DNA of 64,000 bases from positions 248,001 through 312,000 of the forward strand of contig JACQEZ010000019.1 in assembly GCA_016200325.1 (NCBI GenBank). Reading direction: 5' to 3'. Positions 26,484 to 35,641 of this stretch are shown in pieces. Positions within the stretch are counted from its first letter, which is position 1; each line of letters begins with the position of its first letter. The DNA is from Candidatus Manganitrophaceae bacterium. GTDB lineage: Bacteria; Nitrospirota; Nitrospiria; SBBL01; Manganitrophaceae. The translations under genes were made by a program, and so were the position numbers. The notes under the pieces were generated by a model. It made no database searches. It was given only the letters and a program-made list of their open reading frames with translations, and was not told the origin of the DNA.

Positions 26484-27452
26484 ATGCTCCACATCCGGCC
26501 CGGCGACGACATCCTCCCCAAACTAAAAGAGGCCGGCCTTCCCGGAGAGTTCATCCATTGGGCGGACCCTCTCTGCCAAGGTCCGACCCCGGCGGGATTG
26601 TCCCAAGCGGCCTGGCGGGAGCGCCGCGCCCGATTCGCCGCCGACAATGATTTTCTTCCCTTCGATGCAGCCCTTCGTTTTCTATCCGAACAAAATCAAA
26701 ATCTCGAGCGCTTTCGCGATCACGACCGGGTTGTCCTCTGGTTCGAGCACGACCTGTTCTGTCAGATCAATTTGATTTATCTCCTCGATTGGTTTTCCCG
26801 GCACGATCTCGGAAAGACAAACCTCTTTTTGATCTGCATCGGAAAACACCTGGGCCATTTGGAATCAACCGAATTGGCGCGGCTCTTCGGAACGGAACAC
26901 AAGGTCACCGATGCGGAATTCGATCTCGCCCGCCGCGCCTGGAGCGCCTTCTGCGCCCCCGACCCGACCGGAGTCGAAAGAATCATTCATGACGACACCG
27001 CTTCACTCCCCTTCCTTCAAGCGGCCCTCCTCCGACATCTCCAAGAATTCCCCTCGGTCCACAATGGGCTGAACCGAACGGAGCAGCGGGCGCTGGAGAT
27101 CCTTGCATCGGGAGAAAACCGGCCCGATCGCCTCTTTCGGGAGGTGAATCATCGAGAGGAGGTCTTCTGGATGACAGACCGAATGTTCTACTCCTCTCTC
27201 AAACGGCTGACCGCAGGAACCTCGCCGCTCCTCAACGTCAATGGCTCCAATCGATGGCCGACGGGCGACTGCCCGACCACAGAAGTCACCCTCGGGATCA
27301 CCCAAACCGGCCGAGCCGTCCTCGGCAACGGAACCGATTGGATCGGACGCAACGGAATCGACCGCTGGCTGGGCGGCGTCCATCTTCATGGCACTGAATC
27401 GATCTGGCGATGGGATGGCGAGAACAGACGACTCGTCGGACAATCCTACTAA
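26484..27452 (+). CDS. DUF1835 domain protein
   Basis: This 322-residue protein has the DUF1835 N-terminus: MLHIRPGDDILPKLKEAGLP, then WADPLCQGPTP and VVLWFEHDLFCQINLIYLL. A helical C-terminal half (HNGLNRTEQRALEILASG...) follows. The family has no established function. It lies 2 bases behind the hybrid kinase, suggesting translational coupling, and may act in that signalling pathway. I see no metal site or membrane segment. Confidence 0.8.
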   Translation: MLHIRPGDDILPKLKEAGLPGEFIHWADPLCQGPTPAGLSQAAWRERRARFAADNDFLPFDAALRFLSEQNQNLERFRDHDRVVLWFEHDLFCQINLIYLLDWFSRHDLGKTNLFLICIGKHLGHLESTELARLFGTEHKVTDAEFDLARRAWSAFCAPDPTGVERIIHDDTASLPFLQAALLRHLQEFPSVHNGLNRTEQRALEILASGENRPDRLFREVNHREEVFWMTDRMFYSSLKRLTAGTSPLLNVNGSNRWPTGDCPTTEVTLGITQTGRAVLGNGTDWIGRNGIDRWLGGVHLHGTESIWRWDGENRRLVGQSY

Positions 27453-27516
27453 AGGATCAAAGCGCTAAGGCAGACCCTCTCCTGCTTCCCGATCTAAAAT
27501 GTTATAATGACCTCCT

Positions 27517-28620
27517 ATGAAACGAACCGGCATCGCCTCCCTTCCCCTCCATGGCGGCAAAGCGCCGCGCTGGCTCATGATGTTGATGACCCGCCTCTCG
27601 CGCGAGATCGTCCGTGTGATGGCGGAGGAGTTCGGACCGCGCGAAGTGCTGGTCCGGCTCTCCGATCCGCACTGGTTCCAGGCGTTCGGCTGCGTGCTCG
27701 GATTCGACTGGCACTCCAGCGGCGTCACCACCACTGTCTGCGGCGCGCTGAAAGAAGGGCTGAAGGGAATCGACAAAGAGATCGGCCTCTTCGTCGCCGG
27801 CGGCAAAGGGAATGCCTCCCGAAAAACGCCGTCCGAGCTGGAGGAGATCGGCCGGATCACCGGGCTCGACACCACCCGTCACATCTACGCCAGCCGGATG
27901 AGCGCCAAGGTCGACAACACCGCCCTCAAAGACGGCTATCAGCTCTATCACCACACTTTCTTGATTACAACAGAGGGAAGCTGGGCGGTGATCCAGCAGG
28001 GGATGAATGCATCGAACCGGTATGCCCGGCGCTATCACTGGCTGTCGGATTCGGTCACCGATTTTGTCAGCGAGCCGCACGCCGCCATCTGCTGCGACCG
28101 GACGGAGCGGACATTAAACCTCGTCGCGCAGGAGAGCGCCGCGAGCCGAAAGATAATCACCGAGCTCTCGCACCTCTCCCCCGCGCAGACCCTCACCGAG
28201 ATCAAGAAAATCCAAACCTTGCACCTCCCCTCCCATCATGCGGTCGATGTCGATGACATTCACCCCGACCGCCTCCACAAAGCGCTCCTCTCCACCTATG
28301 AGCGGCAGCCGGAGAGCTTCGAAGCGCTCCTTGGGATTTCGGGGGTCGGGCCGAAGACGGTCCGCGCGCTGGCCCTGATCGGCGAGCTGCTCTACGGCGC
28401 CCCGGCGAGCATCCGCGATCCGGTCCGATTCAGCTTCGCCCACGGGGGAAAAGATGGACATCCCTATCCGGTCGATCGACCGACCTATGAGCGATCGATC
28501 GAAACGCTTCGCCGCGCCGTCGACTCGGCGAAGATCGGCCACACCGAAAAACGCAATGCGCTGAAGACCCTCTACCTCCTTTCCGAATCAACCCCGGCGG
28601 ACCGAAGCGTTCCTCATTGA
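27517..28620 (+). CDS. DUF763 protein with helix-hairpin-helix motif
   Basis: This 367-residue protein starts MKRTGIASLPLHGGKAPRWL, the DUF763 signature. Conserved segments are FGCVLGFDWHSSG, CGALKEGLKG and DGYQLYHHTFLIT. Near residues 270-290 LLGISGVGPKTVRALAL is a helix-hairpin-helix, as in DNA glycosylases, followed by a conserved FSFAHGGKDGHPYPVDRP block. DUF763 is mostly found in archaea and thermophilic bacteria, and a nucleic-acid role is plausible but unproven. It begins 64 bases after the DUF1835 gene. Confidence 0.88.
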   Translation: MKRTGIASLPLHGGKAPRWLMMLMTRLSREIVRVMAEEFGPREVLVRLSDPHWFQAFGCVLGFDWHSSGVTTTVCGALKEGLKGIDKEIGLFVAGGKGNASRKTPSELEEIGRITGLDTTRHIYASRMSAKVDNTALKDGYQLYHHTFLITTEGSWAVIQQGMNASNRYARRYHWLSDSVTDFVSEPHAAICCDRTERTLNLVAQESAASRKIITELSHLSPAQTLTEIKKIQTLHLPSHHAVDVDDIHPDRLHKALLSTYERQPESFEALLGISGVGPKTVRALALIGELLYGAPASIRDPVRFSFAHGGKDGHPYPVDRPTYERSIETLRRAVDSAKIGHTEKRNALKTLYLLSESTPADRSVPH

Positions 28621-28716
28621 AATCTCCATCCCAATCATCTATGATTTCGATAGACAGACATCGATGTCGGAGGGATCACTCCGCGCAATCTTACTTATGA
28701 TGAAAGAGGAAATGAA

Positions 28717-29376
28717 ATGAACTTCGTTAAGCAGACCCTCCGCGCCCTGCTCCTCACCTGGGTCTCCTTCGGCGCCTCCTGGGCCGCCGAGCTGCCGGAG
28801 CCGAAGGTGGAGTATTCCGCCGACAGCGTGGTCGAAGCCGAACAGATGACCCTGAAGGCGACGATTTATCACGCGCTCGACAAAGAGCGGCGGGAGCAGG
28901 AGAAGGGGAGCATGAAACAGGTGCTCATCCTGCGAAAAGACAAGAACCTGGCCTGGATGCTGATGCCGGAGCAGAAGATGTATATGGAGATGCCCTCGAC
29001 CCAAGCCAAAAACAAGGAGATCGATCTCTCCAACTATAAAATTGAGCGGACGGAGGTCGGCAAGGAGGTCGTCGAAGGGGTCGACACGACCAAGAGCAAG
29101 GTGGTGATGACCGGAGCCGACGGCGCCAGCTTCGACGGGTTTCTCTGGACCACCCCGGAGGGGATTACGATGAAGATGGATGCCGTCGCCCAGGGGAAGG
29201 GGGAGAAGTCGCAGATCAAGATGACGCTGAAAAATTTAAAGATCGCTAAACAAGACCCTGCCCTCTTCGAGATTCCCGCCGGCTACCATAAGATGCCGGT
29301 CAATCCGTTCGGCGGCATGGGAAAAGCCCCGGGAAGCGGCCATGACCTGGATGAACGGATGAACGAGAAAAAATAG
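28717..29376 (+). CDS. DUF4412-type periplasmic/outer-membrane protein
   Basis: This 219-residue exported protein has a signal peptide cleaved near SWAA-ELPEP. A LolA-like half-barrel follows, recognisable from LILRKDKNLAWMLMPEQKMYMEMP, the layout of DUF4412 proteins (related to lipoprotein carriers). The tail MGKAPGSGHDLDERMNEKK is charged and probably flexible. A bidirectional terminator lies 23 bases downstream. Its binding partner is unknown. Confidence 0.8.
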   Translation: MNFVKQTLRALLLTWVSFGASWAAELPEPKVEYSADSVVEAEQMTLKATIYHALDKERREQEKGSMKQVLILRKDKNLAWMLMPEQKMYMEMPSTQAKNKEIDLSNYKIERTEVGKEVVEGVDTTKSKVVMTGADGASFDGFLWTTPEGITMKMDAVAQGKGEKSQIKMTLKNLKIAKQDPALFEIPAGYHKMPVNPFGGMGKAPGSGHDLDERMNEKK

Positions 29377-29398
29377 ACCGGAAAACCGGTTCCGCCCT

Positions 29399-29445
29399 AA
29401 AAAAAGGGCCTGTCGAGTCGCTCCACTCGCAGGCCCTTTTTTCTT
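29399..29445. terminator. Bidirectional intrinsic terminator
   Basis: AAAAAAAGGGCCTG and CAGGCCCTTTTTTCTT form a 9-bp GC-rich stem with an inner GAGT/ACTC stem. The A- and T-runs on both sides suit convergent transcripts: the DUF4412-type gene on plus and the small periplasmic protein gene on minus. Confidence 0.85.
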
Positions 29446-29473
29446 AGATGGCCCCTGTCCGATAGACAGTCGA

Positions 29474-29734
29474 CTATTTCTTCTCTTTCACTTCAATCGT
29501 GGTGGCGGTCATCCGATACTCCACCGTCACCTTGGAGCCGACCTTTAGATCGCCCTTCACCTTCGTATCTTTGTCCCGCGCAATCTCCCACTTCTCTTTT
29601 CCCTTTTCAACGGTGATCATGTCGTCCTTCAGATCCAGAATCGGACCGGTCACCTGATAGCTCTTCGGCGCCGCCGCCATCACCAAGGGGACCGCCATCA
29701 AAATCAATACCGCAATGACCAGAAATCGTCTCAT
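29474..29734 (-). CDS. Small periplasmic protein, OB-like fold, unknown function
   Basis: This 86-residue protein has a signal peptide (MRRFLVIAVLILMAVPLVMA, cleaved before APKS). The mature part of about 66 residues is a beta-rich, Lys-rich module: YQVTGPILDLKDDMITVEK, then KWEIARDKDTKVKGDLKVG and KVTVEYRMTATTIEVKEKK. This strand pattern resembles DUF5666-like or OB-fold domains. AAGGAGG precedes the ATG at optimal spacing. Confidence 0.72.
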   Translation of the reverse strand: MRRFLVIAVLILMAVPLVMAAAPKSYQVTGPILDLKDDMITVEKGKEKWEIARDKDTKVKGDLKVGSKVTVEYRMTATTIEVKEKK

Positions 29735-29906
29735 CCTATCCCTCCTTCGGTTGTCGGTTCGTCGGTTGAAATGCGCTTCTATTATAATTCGATTTTTCGA
29801 GAACGCAACAGAGCTTCACCTGATTTTCTATCGATCGAGCTGTTTGCAAATCGTGAGGAGCCAGGTATAATTTGTTCCGAAGATGAATACAAAGGAGGTT
29901 CCCGGA

Positions 29907-30227
29907 ATGGAACAGGACGTACGGAAGCTCGGTTACAGCCAGGAAGAGGAATACTTTTATAGAAAGAACAAAGAACTGATTGAGAATAGCCGAAAAGAGC
30001 GTGATGCCGAGCGGGCCGCGCAAGAAGCGCGGGCGCGGAAGCAGGCCCACTGGATGAAGTGTCCGAAGTGCGGCTCGGACCTCCAAGAGATCGAACATCT
30101 TGGAATCAAAGTCGACCGGTGCAGCGGCTGCTCCGGGATCTTCTTCGACAAGGGAGAGTTGGAAACGCTCCTGCAAACGCACGAGCCGAATGGCTTCTTG
30201 GGCGGCCTGCGCAAAATCTTTAAATAG
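29907..30227 (+). CDS. TFIIB-type zinc-ribbon protein
   Basis: This 106-residue protein has a long charged, coiled N-terminal half (Glu/Arg/Ala-rich, residues 5-50), then a zinc ribbon CPKCGSDL-x15-CSGC with the following GIFFDKGELE motif that marks the zf-TFIIB family. The start MEQDVRKLGY is set by AAAGGAGG at 8 nt; an upstream ATG would sit ahead of that Shine-Dalgarno. It precedes a lipoprotein gene by 17 bases. Members usually have unknown function. Confidence 0.85.
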   Translation: MEQDVRKLGYSQEEEYFYRKNKELIENSRKERDAERAAQEARARKQAHWMKCPKCGSDLQEIEHLGIKVDRCSGCSGIFFDKGELETLLQTHEPNGFLGGLRKIFK

Positions 30228-30244
30228 CGCCGCCGCTCCTTCCC

Positions 30245-31075
30245 ATGCGAACGACCTCAGCCTCCTTCTCACTCTTCCTTCTCCTTTTTCTTTCCGGATG
30301 CACCCCCTTCGGGATTCCTGCCCTTTATGAAAAGCCGGCGGCCCATTTCGAAAACCGCGCCATCGATGAGTCGTCGGGTCTCGTCAAGAGCCGCCGGCTG
30401 GAAGAGGTTTTTTGGACCCATAACGACTCGGGAGACCGCGCGCGGATCTTCGCCGTGACGCGAGAGGGACAAGATCTCGGCACCGTCGAGGTCCGGGGCG
30501 CGCAGAATGTCGATTGGGAAGACCTCGCCATCGACGATGCCGGATTTCTCTATCTCTGCGACATCGGCGACAACCGCGGCCGCCGACACGACCTGGTGAT
30601 TTATAAAATTCCGGAGGTCGATCCGCGCCGCGTTCAGGAGACGACGGTCGCCGCCCGCTTTCCCTTTCACTATCCCGATCATCCGCCGATCGACGCCGAA
30701 GCCTGCTTCTATGCCGGCGGGGCGTTTTACGTGATGACCAAAGAGCGCGCGGTCAACGACACCACCCTCTACCGCCTCGACCTCTCCCGTCCCGATCAGG
30801 ACCAGGCGGCCACCTTTGTTGGGAGAACATCGATAGAAAGTCTCGTCACCGGCGCCGACGTCACCCCCGACGGCACGCTCTTGGCGGTCCTCTCCTATCC
30901 ATTCATCGATCTCTATCGAAAGCCGGCCGACAATGACAACTACCTCGCCGGCCCCCATCGCCGCACCTGGATCTACTTCGGACAGGCCGAAGGGATCGCT
31001 TGGGATGGAGCCGACCTGCTGATCTCCGATGAAGAGGGAAACCTCCTCCGTCGGACCGGCCTACGGCGTCCGTAA
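30245..31075 (+). CDS. Beta-propeller-like lipoprotein
   Basis: This 276-residue protein has a lipobox LFLSGC (C19), so the mature protein is lipid-anchored. The body has repeated beta blades: [39 protein letters not shown], and [16 protein letters not shown]. These resemble esterase-like or SdiA-regulated propellers. It appears to share an operon with the zinc-ribbon gene. The C-terminus is followed at once by a decayed region. Confidence 0.7.
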   Translation: MRTTSASFSLFLLLFLSGCTPFGIPALYEKPAAHFENRAIDESSGLVKSRRLEEVFWTHNDSGDRARIFAVTREGQDLGTVEVRGAQNVDWEDLAIDDAGFLYLCDIGDNRGRRHDLVIYKIPEVDPRRVQETTVAARFPFHYPDHPPIDAEACFYAGGAFYVMTKERAVNDTTLYRLDLSRPDQDQAATFVGRTSIESLVTGADVTPDGTLLAVLSYPFIDLYRKPADNDNYLAGPHRRTWIYFGQAEGIAWDGADLLISDEEGNLLRRTGLRRP

Positions 31076-31077
31076 TC

Positions 31078-31431
31078 GCCCCCGCACTTTTCTTCTTCCA
31101 AGCCGATCTGCCGATGCTCTATGCCGCGCTCCGCCCGAAAACGCTGGCGACCATGCACGGTTCGACGTTCGTCGGCGACGGTGAGCAGGCGCTGCGCGAT
31201 CTGGCGGCGGCGATGAAAGCGGTCTTGGGTGGATCGCCGAACGGGCGCCTCTCTTTCTAACAGACCACCCTTCCAGAGGCGTTCGCCCGCGCCCAAGACC
31301 CCGGGACCTTCTATTCCATTCACCTCATCGAACCGGACCTAACCGCATCGAACACCGATCGACCGCCGCTTCCCCTCTCCACCTTTTCTATTGAATTGAT
31401 TCGGTCTGCATGCTATACCAGGCTTCGATGA
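31078..31431 (+). pseudogene. Remnant of an MBL-fold (di-iron/FprA-like) hydrolase C-terminus with internal TAA
   Basis: One reading frame gives [20 protein letters not shown], then [19 protein letters not shown], which resembles the C-terminal end of metallo-beta-lactamase-fold proteins with the P-x-TLA-MHGS signature. It meets TAA at 31258-31260. The same frame then continues open for 56 codons (TTLPEAFARAQDPGTFYSI...) to TGA. No N-terminal MBL metal-binding half is present upstream, where the propeller lipoprotein ends. It therefore looks like a truncated gene, with a nonsense change or a second fragment after it. Confidence 0.4.
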
Positions 31432-31516
31432 GCCTTTCGAGATAAACCGGTCGGTTGGAAAAAATATCCCGCTCTCGGCCGTATGATCGAAGCGAGCATG
31501 CGCACCAGGAGGATTG

Positions 31517-34417
31517 ATGAGACGGTCGATGAAACGCGTGGTCTGTTCCGCTCTGTTGATGGCGATCGTGATGAGCGGCTGCTCCGGTTTGAAGAAGCGG
31601 CTTGCGTCGGAGCGGGATCTCGACGACTGCGCAAAGATGGCGGCGACCGGATTCCGCCCCGTGGCGGGCGAGCGGACCGAGCGCTTTCTCGGTAAGGTCC
31701 GGGAAGAGACGGCCCGCTGCCGCGGCGGCGAGAAGGCGGCCTCCTTCCGAGGCGCCTCCTGGGTCGATTGGTCGAACTACTGGGCGACCGGCGACCTCCG
31801 CAGCCGGGCGACCGGCTTCGGAGGCGACACCCGCCATCTCGATCCGAACGGCCGCGGGATCGACGGCGCGCTGCTCGATCTCGAATACCAACGGATGGAG
31901 CTGATCAAATTCAACCTCTTCGACAACAGCGGCACCTACCCCGACTTCGTGCAAGGACGGAGCGGCGTTCAGGGAGCGGCGCTGAAAGTCTGGGACACCC
32001 TGCGTCTGCCGAAGGAGAGCCCCTTCTATCAAGCGGTCGGCGGCGACGGCCCGCAGCTCTGCCGCGATGAATTGATCCGCTTTCGCAATCTGACCGGGAT
32101 CTGCAACGACCTTAAAAACCCGGCGATGGGATCGGCCGGCATGCCGTTCGCCCGAAACGTCCAGTTCGAAGCGACCTTCCCCGACCTCGGCAAAAACGAG
32201 CTGGCGAGAAACCGCCACGGCGATCGGCTCGGTCCGCTGACCCCCGATCCGCAGGTGATCAGCCGGAAACTCTTCACCCGCGCACAATCGCAGCCGGAGA
32301 AATGCCGCGAGGGTCAAGGACTCCCCAACGACTCCCCCGACGCAAATTGCGATTATAAAAAAGCGCCGTTCTTTAATGTCTTGGCCGCCTTCTGGATTCA
32401 GTTCATGACGCACGATTGGTTCTCCCATTTGGAAGAGGGTCATAATCAATCGGAAATGATGGCGGTCGGCTGCGCGACCCAGCGGGTCAGCAATGTCGAG
32501 ACGCCGCTGACGCCGGAGGAGATCGCAAAGCTCGGCTGCCGTCCGGATGACCGGATGGAAAAGCCGCTCATCGCCGAGGAGAGCGATCCCGCCACCTTCT
32601 TCCATAAAGGGAAGGAGATTCCGACCCGCGCCTATAAAATCACCCGAAACACCAACACCGCCTGGTGGGACGCCTCCCAGCTCTATGGCTATGATGAAAC
32701 GTCAAGACGGCGGGTCAAACGGGATCCGGGCGATCGGGCCAAGCTGCTGTTGGTCGGGATTCCGCAGCGGACGTCGGCCGGCGAGCAGACCGGTTATCTC
32801 CCGCCGTTCGCGCCGGGCGATCCGATCAACCCCGCCTGGTCGGGACAGGAGGCGGCCGCCTTTCCCGACAACTGGTCGATCGGCATGAGCTTCTATCACA
32901 ACCTCTTCGCCCGCGAGCACAATCTTTTCGTCGAGGCTTTCCGGCAGCGGACGGCGAAGATGCCGGGGGCCGACGCGGGCCTTCGCAACCCCGCCCGGCC
33001 CGACGCCGTCATTCTCTATCGAGATGTCTCCGACGACGAGATCTTTGAGGTGGCGCGGCTGGTCGTCTCGGCCGAGATCGCCAAGATTCACACCACCGAG
33101 TGGACCCCGCAGCTGTTGTATGACGAGCCGCTCTTTTTGGGGATGAACTCCAACTGGCATGGGCTGATCCACGACGATAATTTCGTCTCGCGGGCGTTGG
33201 AGAAGATCGTCATCGACAATTTCGGAAAATCAAAAGAGGCGAAGGAAGCATCGCAGTGGTATTAGGTCTTCGCCTCCGGACCCGGCATTTTCGGGCTCGG
33301 CAGCCGGGTCTATGACGATGACGCGATCTTTGCCAAATTCGATCCGAAGAAGACCGACATCTGGAGCCTCTCCAACCCCGACCATGTCAACGGCGGGGTG
33401 AATCACTTCGGCTCGCCGTTCAACTTCCCGGAGGAGTTCGTCACCGTCTACCGCCTCCATGCGCTCGTCCCCGATCTGATCGAATACCGAGAAGTCGGCC
33501 GCCCCAACACCATTCGGAACAAAATCCCGATCCTCGCCACCTTCCGCGGCCAGGCGACCGACGCGATGGAAAGCCGCGGGCTGGCGAACTGGGCCCTCTC
33601 GATGGGGCGCCAGCGTCTCGGGCTTCTCACGCTGCAGAACCAGCCGCAGTTTCTTCAGAACCTCCCGATGCCGCGGCTCCAGACGGCGACGAACAAGCTC
33701 GATGTCTTAGCACTCGATTTAATCCGCGACCGCGAGCATGGCGTCCCCCGCTTCAACGAGTTCCGGCGGCAATATGGTCTGAAGCAGCTGACCGGCTTCG
33801 ATGACTTCATCGACCCGCATCTTCCGAAAGATTCGTCTGAACGGGCAGAGCAGGTCCGCTTGGTCGGGCTGCTCCGCGAGGTCTACGGCCAGCACACCTG
33901 CGACGCCTCAAAGGTGATCACCGCCGCGCAGGTGAATGACGACGGCACCCCGATCACCGACTGCCTCGGCCATCCCGACAAGAGCGTCGTCGACAACATC
34001 GAGGATCTCGACACGATCGTCGGCTGGCTCTCGGAATTCACCCGCCCGCACGGTTATGCGATCTCCGAGACCCAATTCCAGGTCTTCATCCTCAACGCCT
34101 CCCGGCGGCTCTTCAGCGACCGCTTCTTCACCTCCAGCTTTCGCCCCGAGTTCTACACCCACCTCGGCGTCGAATGGGTGACGAACAATGGACCGGAAGG
34201 GAAGGTAATGGAAAAGGGGACGCCGAATGGACATTCGGTGGAGGTCTCCCCGTTGAAGCGGGTGCTGCTCCGAACGACCCCGGAGCTGGCGCCGGAGCTG
34301 GCGAACGTGGTGAACGCGTTCGATCCATGGGGACGCGATCGCGGCGAGTATTACTCGCTGGAATGGAAACCGCGCGCGGGGGCGGAGGGAGATGAGGCGT
34401 TCAAGGGAACGAAGTAG
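31517..34417 (+). pseudogene. Animal-haem-peroxidase/alpha-dioxygenase-like lipoprotein gene interrupted by one in-frame TAG
   Basis: Two collinear reading stretches, 582 and 383 codons, are separated only by TAG at 33263-33265 in the same frame. The first has a lipobox (IVMSGC, C22), a distal haem His H299 in QFMTHDWFSH and NLFAREHNLF. The second continues VFASGPGIFGLGSRV and includes TVYRLHALVPD, which matches the proximal His and radical Tyr of COX and fatty-acid alpha-dioxygenases (Tyr-x-x-His-x-x-x-Pro). Without readthrough the product lacks its haem ligand. The TAG could derive from TCG by one change. AGGAGG precedes the ATG. It could be a recent null, a sequencing error or recoding. 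Confidence 0.75.
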
Positions 34418-34502
34418 GAACGCCTTTCATACCGTTGATATTTTCCGCGGCTGATACTTTGTGGGAATGACATCCGGACTTCACCCTCTTTTTTGAAACC
34501 CT

Positions 34503-34535
34503 CCGTTTACCCTGAGCGGGTCGAAGGGTGAACGG
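34503..34535. repeat. REP-like inverted repeat
   Basis: CCGTTTACCCT and AGGGTGAACGG are near-perfect 11-bp arms around GAGCGGGTCGA. It lies in the gap between the peroxidase and alpha/beta-hydrolase genes and resembles common dispersed intergenic repeats of the CCCTGAGC-x-GGTCGAAGGG type. Confidence 0.6.
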
Positions 34536-34576
34536 AAGTCCTGTCATACCCGGCCAATAGGGGGAGATAAAAACCA

Positions 34577-35641
34577 ATGCCGAAACAGCTGCTTTTTTTA
34601 ATTCATGGGATCGGGGTTCATGACACCGATTGGGCGGAGGAGGTCGACGGTCCCATCAAGACCCTCCAAAAGGTCAGCCAACAATATGCTTCCTTTCAAG
34701 CGAAGCCGCTGGAGGATCGGATCGAATTCGTCCCGATCCATTATGATGAGATCTTTCAGGAGATCGCCTCGCAGTGCCAGCACGACACGGAGCAGATCCA
34801 ACAGCTCGATCCGACCGGAACCTTCTCGAAGAGCCTCTCATGGATGGCGTCGGCGGGGGAGAAGGAGAAGAACTTTCTCTGGTCGCATGTCGCCGACATT
34901 GCCCTGTACCGCTTTTGCGCCACCTACCGGGAGCGGGTCCGAAGCCATGTGATCGCCGAGATCGCCGACCGGATCGAGAAAGCCTTCGCCGCCGACGGCA
35001 ACGCCACCGCCTCGGTGCTTGCCCACAGCATGGGGACGGCGGTGGCGCACGATGCCCTCCATCTCCTCGGAACGGTCCGGTGGGGCGATCGAACCAATCC
35101 GTTTAACCCCGCTCATTGGCGGTTCAATCAGATCTTCATGATCGCCAACACCAGCCGATTTCTCCAAACCGAAGATCGGGAGATGAAGGGGGCCTATGAG
35201 TCGATCGTCCGGCCGGGACCGGTGGAAGATCCCACCTCCTACTGCGCCGCCTACTGGAACGTCCGGCACGAGGCCGACCCGGTCCCCTTTCCCCGCGCGT
35301 TCGATCCGGTCGGCTGGAAGAGCTACGGCGCCATCCCGGTTCGGCACTACTACGAAAAAAACATCCACAACCTGAGCCACTACCTTCTCAACCCCGCCGT
35401 TCATATCCCGATTCTCAGAAAGCTGACGACCCCCAAAGCGGTCACCCCCGAAGAAGAGATCGCCGCGGTCAATCCCAACCGCTTCCCCCAGTTCGGCGGA
35501 GAGCTCGCCTTTATTCAGAAGGCGAAGTTGATGGCGCTCCAGCTGGAGGAGATCAAGCGCGCCCTCGGCGACAATCCGGAGCCGTCGAATTGGATCCGAT
35601 CGCTTGTCCAATTTTATCAAGTGGTGGAGGCCGCCCGATGA
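34577..35641 (+). CDS. Alpha/beta-hydrolase-fold protein
   Basis: This 354-residue cytosolic protein has an N-terminal strand and oxyanion-type loop LLFLIHGIGVHDTDWA and a nucleophile elbow LAHSMGTAVAHD with S151. The long insertions around it do not match a named family. No signal peptide is seen. Its TGA overlaps the ATG of the next gene (ATGA), so the two are translationally coupled. Lipase or esterase activity is likely from the catalytic serine; the substrate is unknown. Confidence 0.78.
   Translation: MPKQLLFLIHGIGVHDTDWAEEVDGPIKTLQKVSQQYASFQAKPLEDRIEFVPIHYDEIFQEIASQCQHDTEQIQQLDPTGTFSKSLSWMASAGEKEKNFLWSHVADIALYRFCATYRERVRSHVIAEIADRIEKAFAADGNATASVLAHSMGTAVAHDALHLLGTVRWGDRTNPFNPAHWRFNQIFMIANTSRFLQTEDREMKGAYESIVRPGPVEDPTSYCAAYWNVRHEADPVPFPRAFDPVGWKSYGAIPVRHYYEKNIHNLSHYLLNPAVHIPILRKLTTPKAVTPEEEIAAVNPNRFPQFGGELAFIQKAKLMALQLEEIKRALGDNPEPSNWIRSLVQFYQVVEAAR

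Noticed and set aside
31388-32605. 405-codon minus-strand frame opposite the haem peroxidase
   Set aside because: The plus strand carries the peroxidase motifs and a lipobox; this is a shadow.
33263-33265. TAG as a pyrrolysine or other recoded codon
   Set aside because: No pylTSBCD-type genes or recoding element (SECIS- or PYLIS-like stem) are visible in the window; a single TCG-to-TAG change is simpler.
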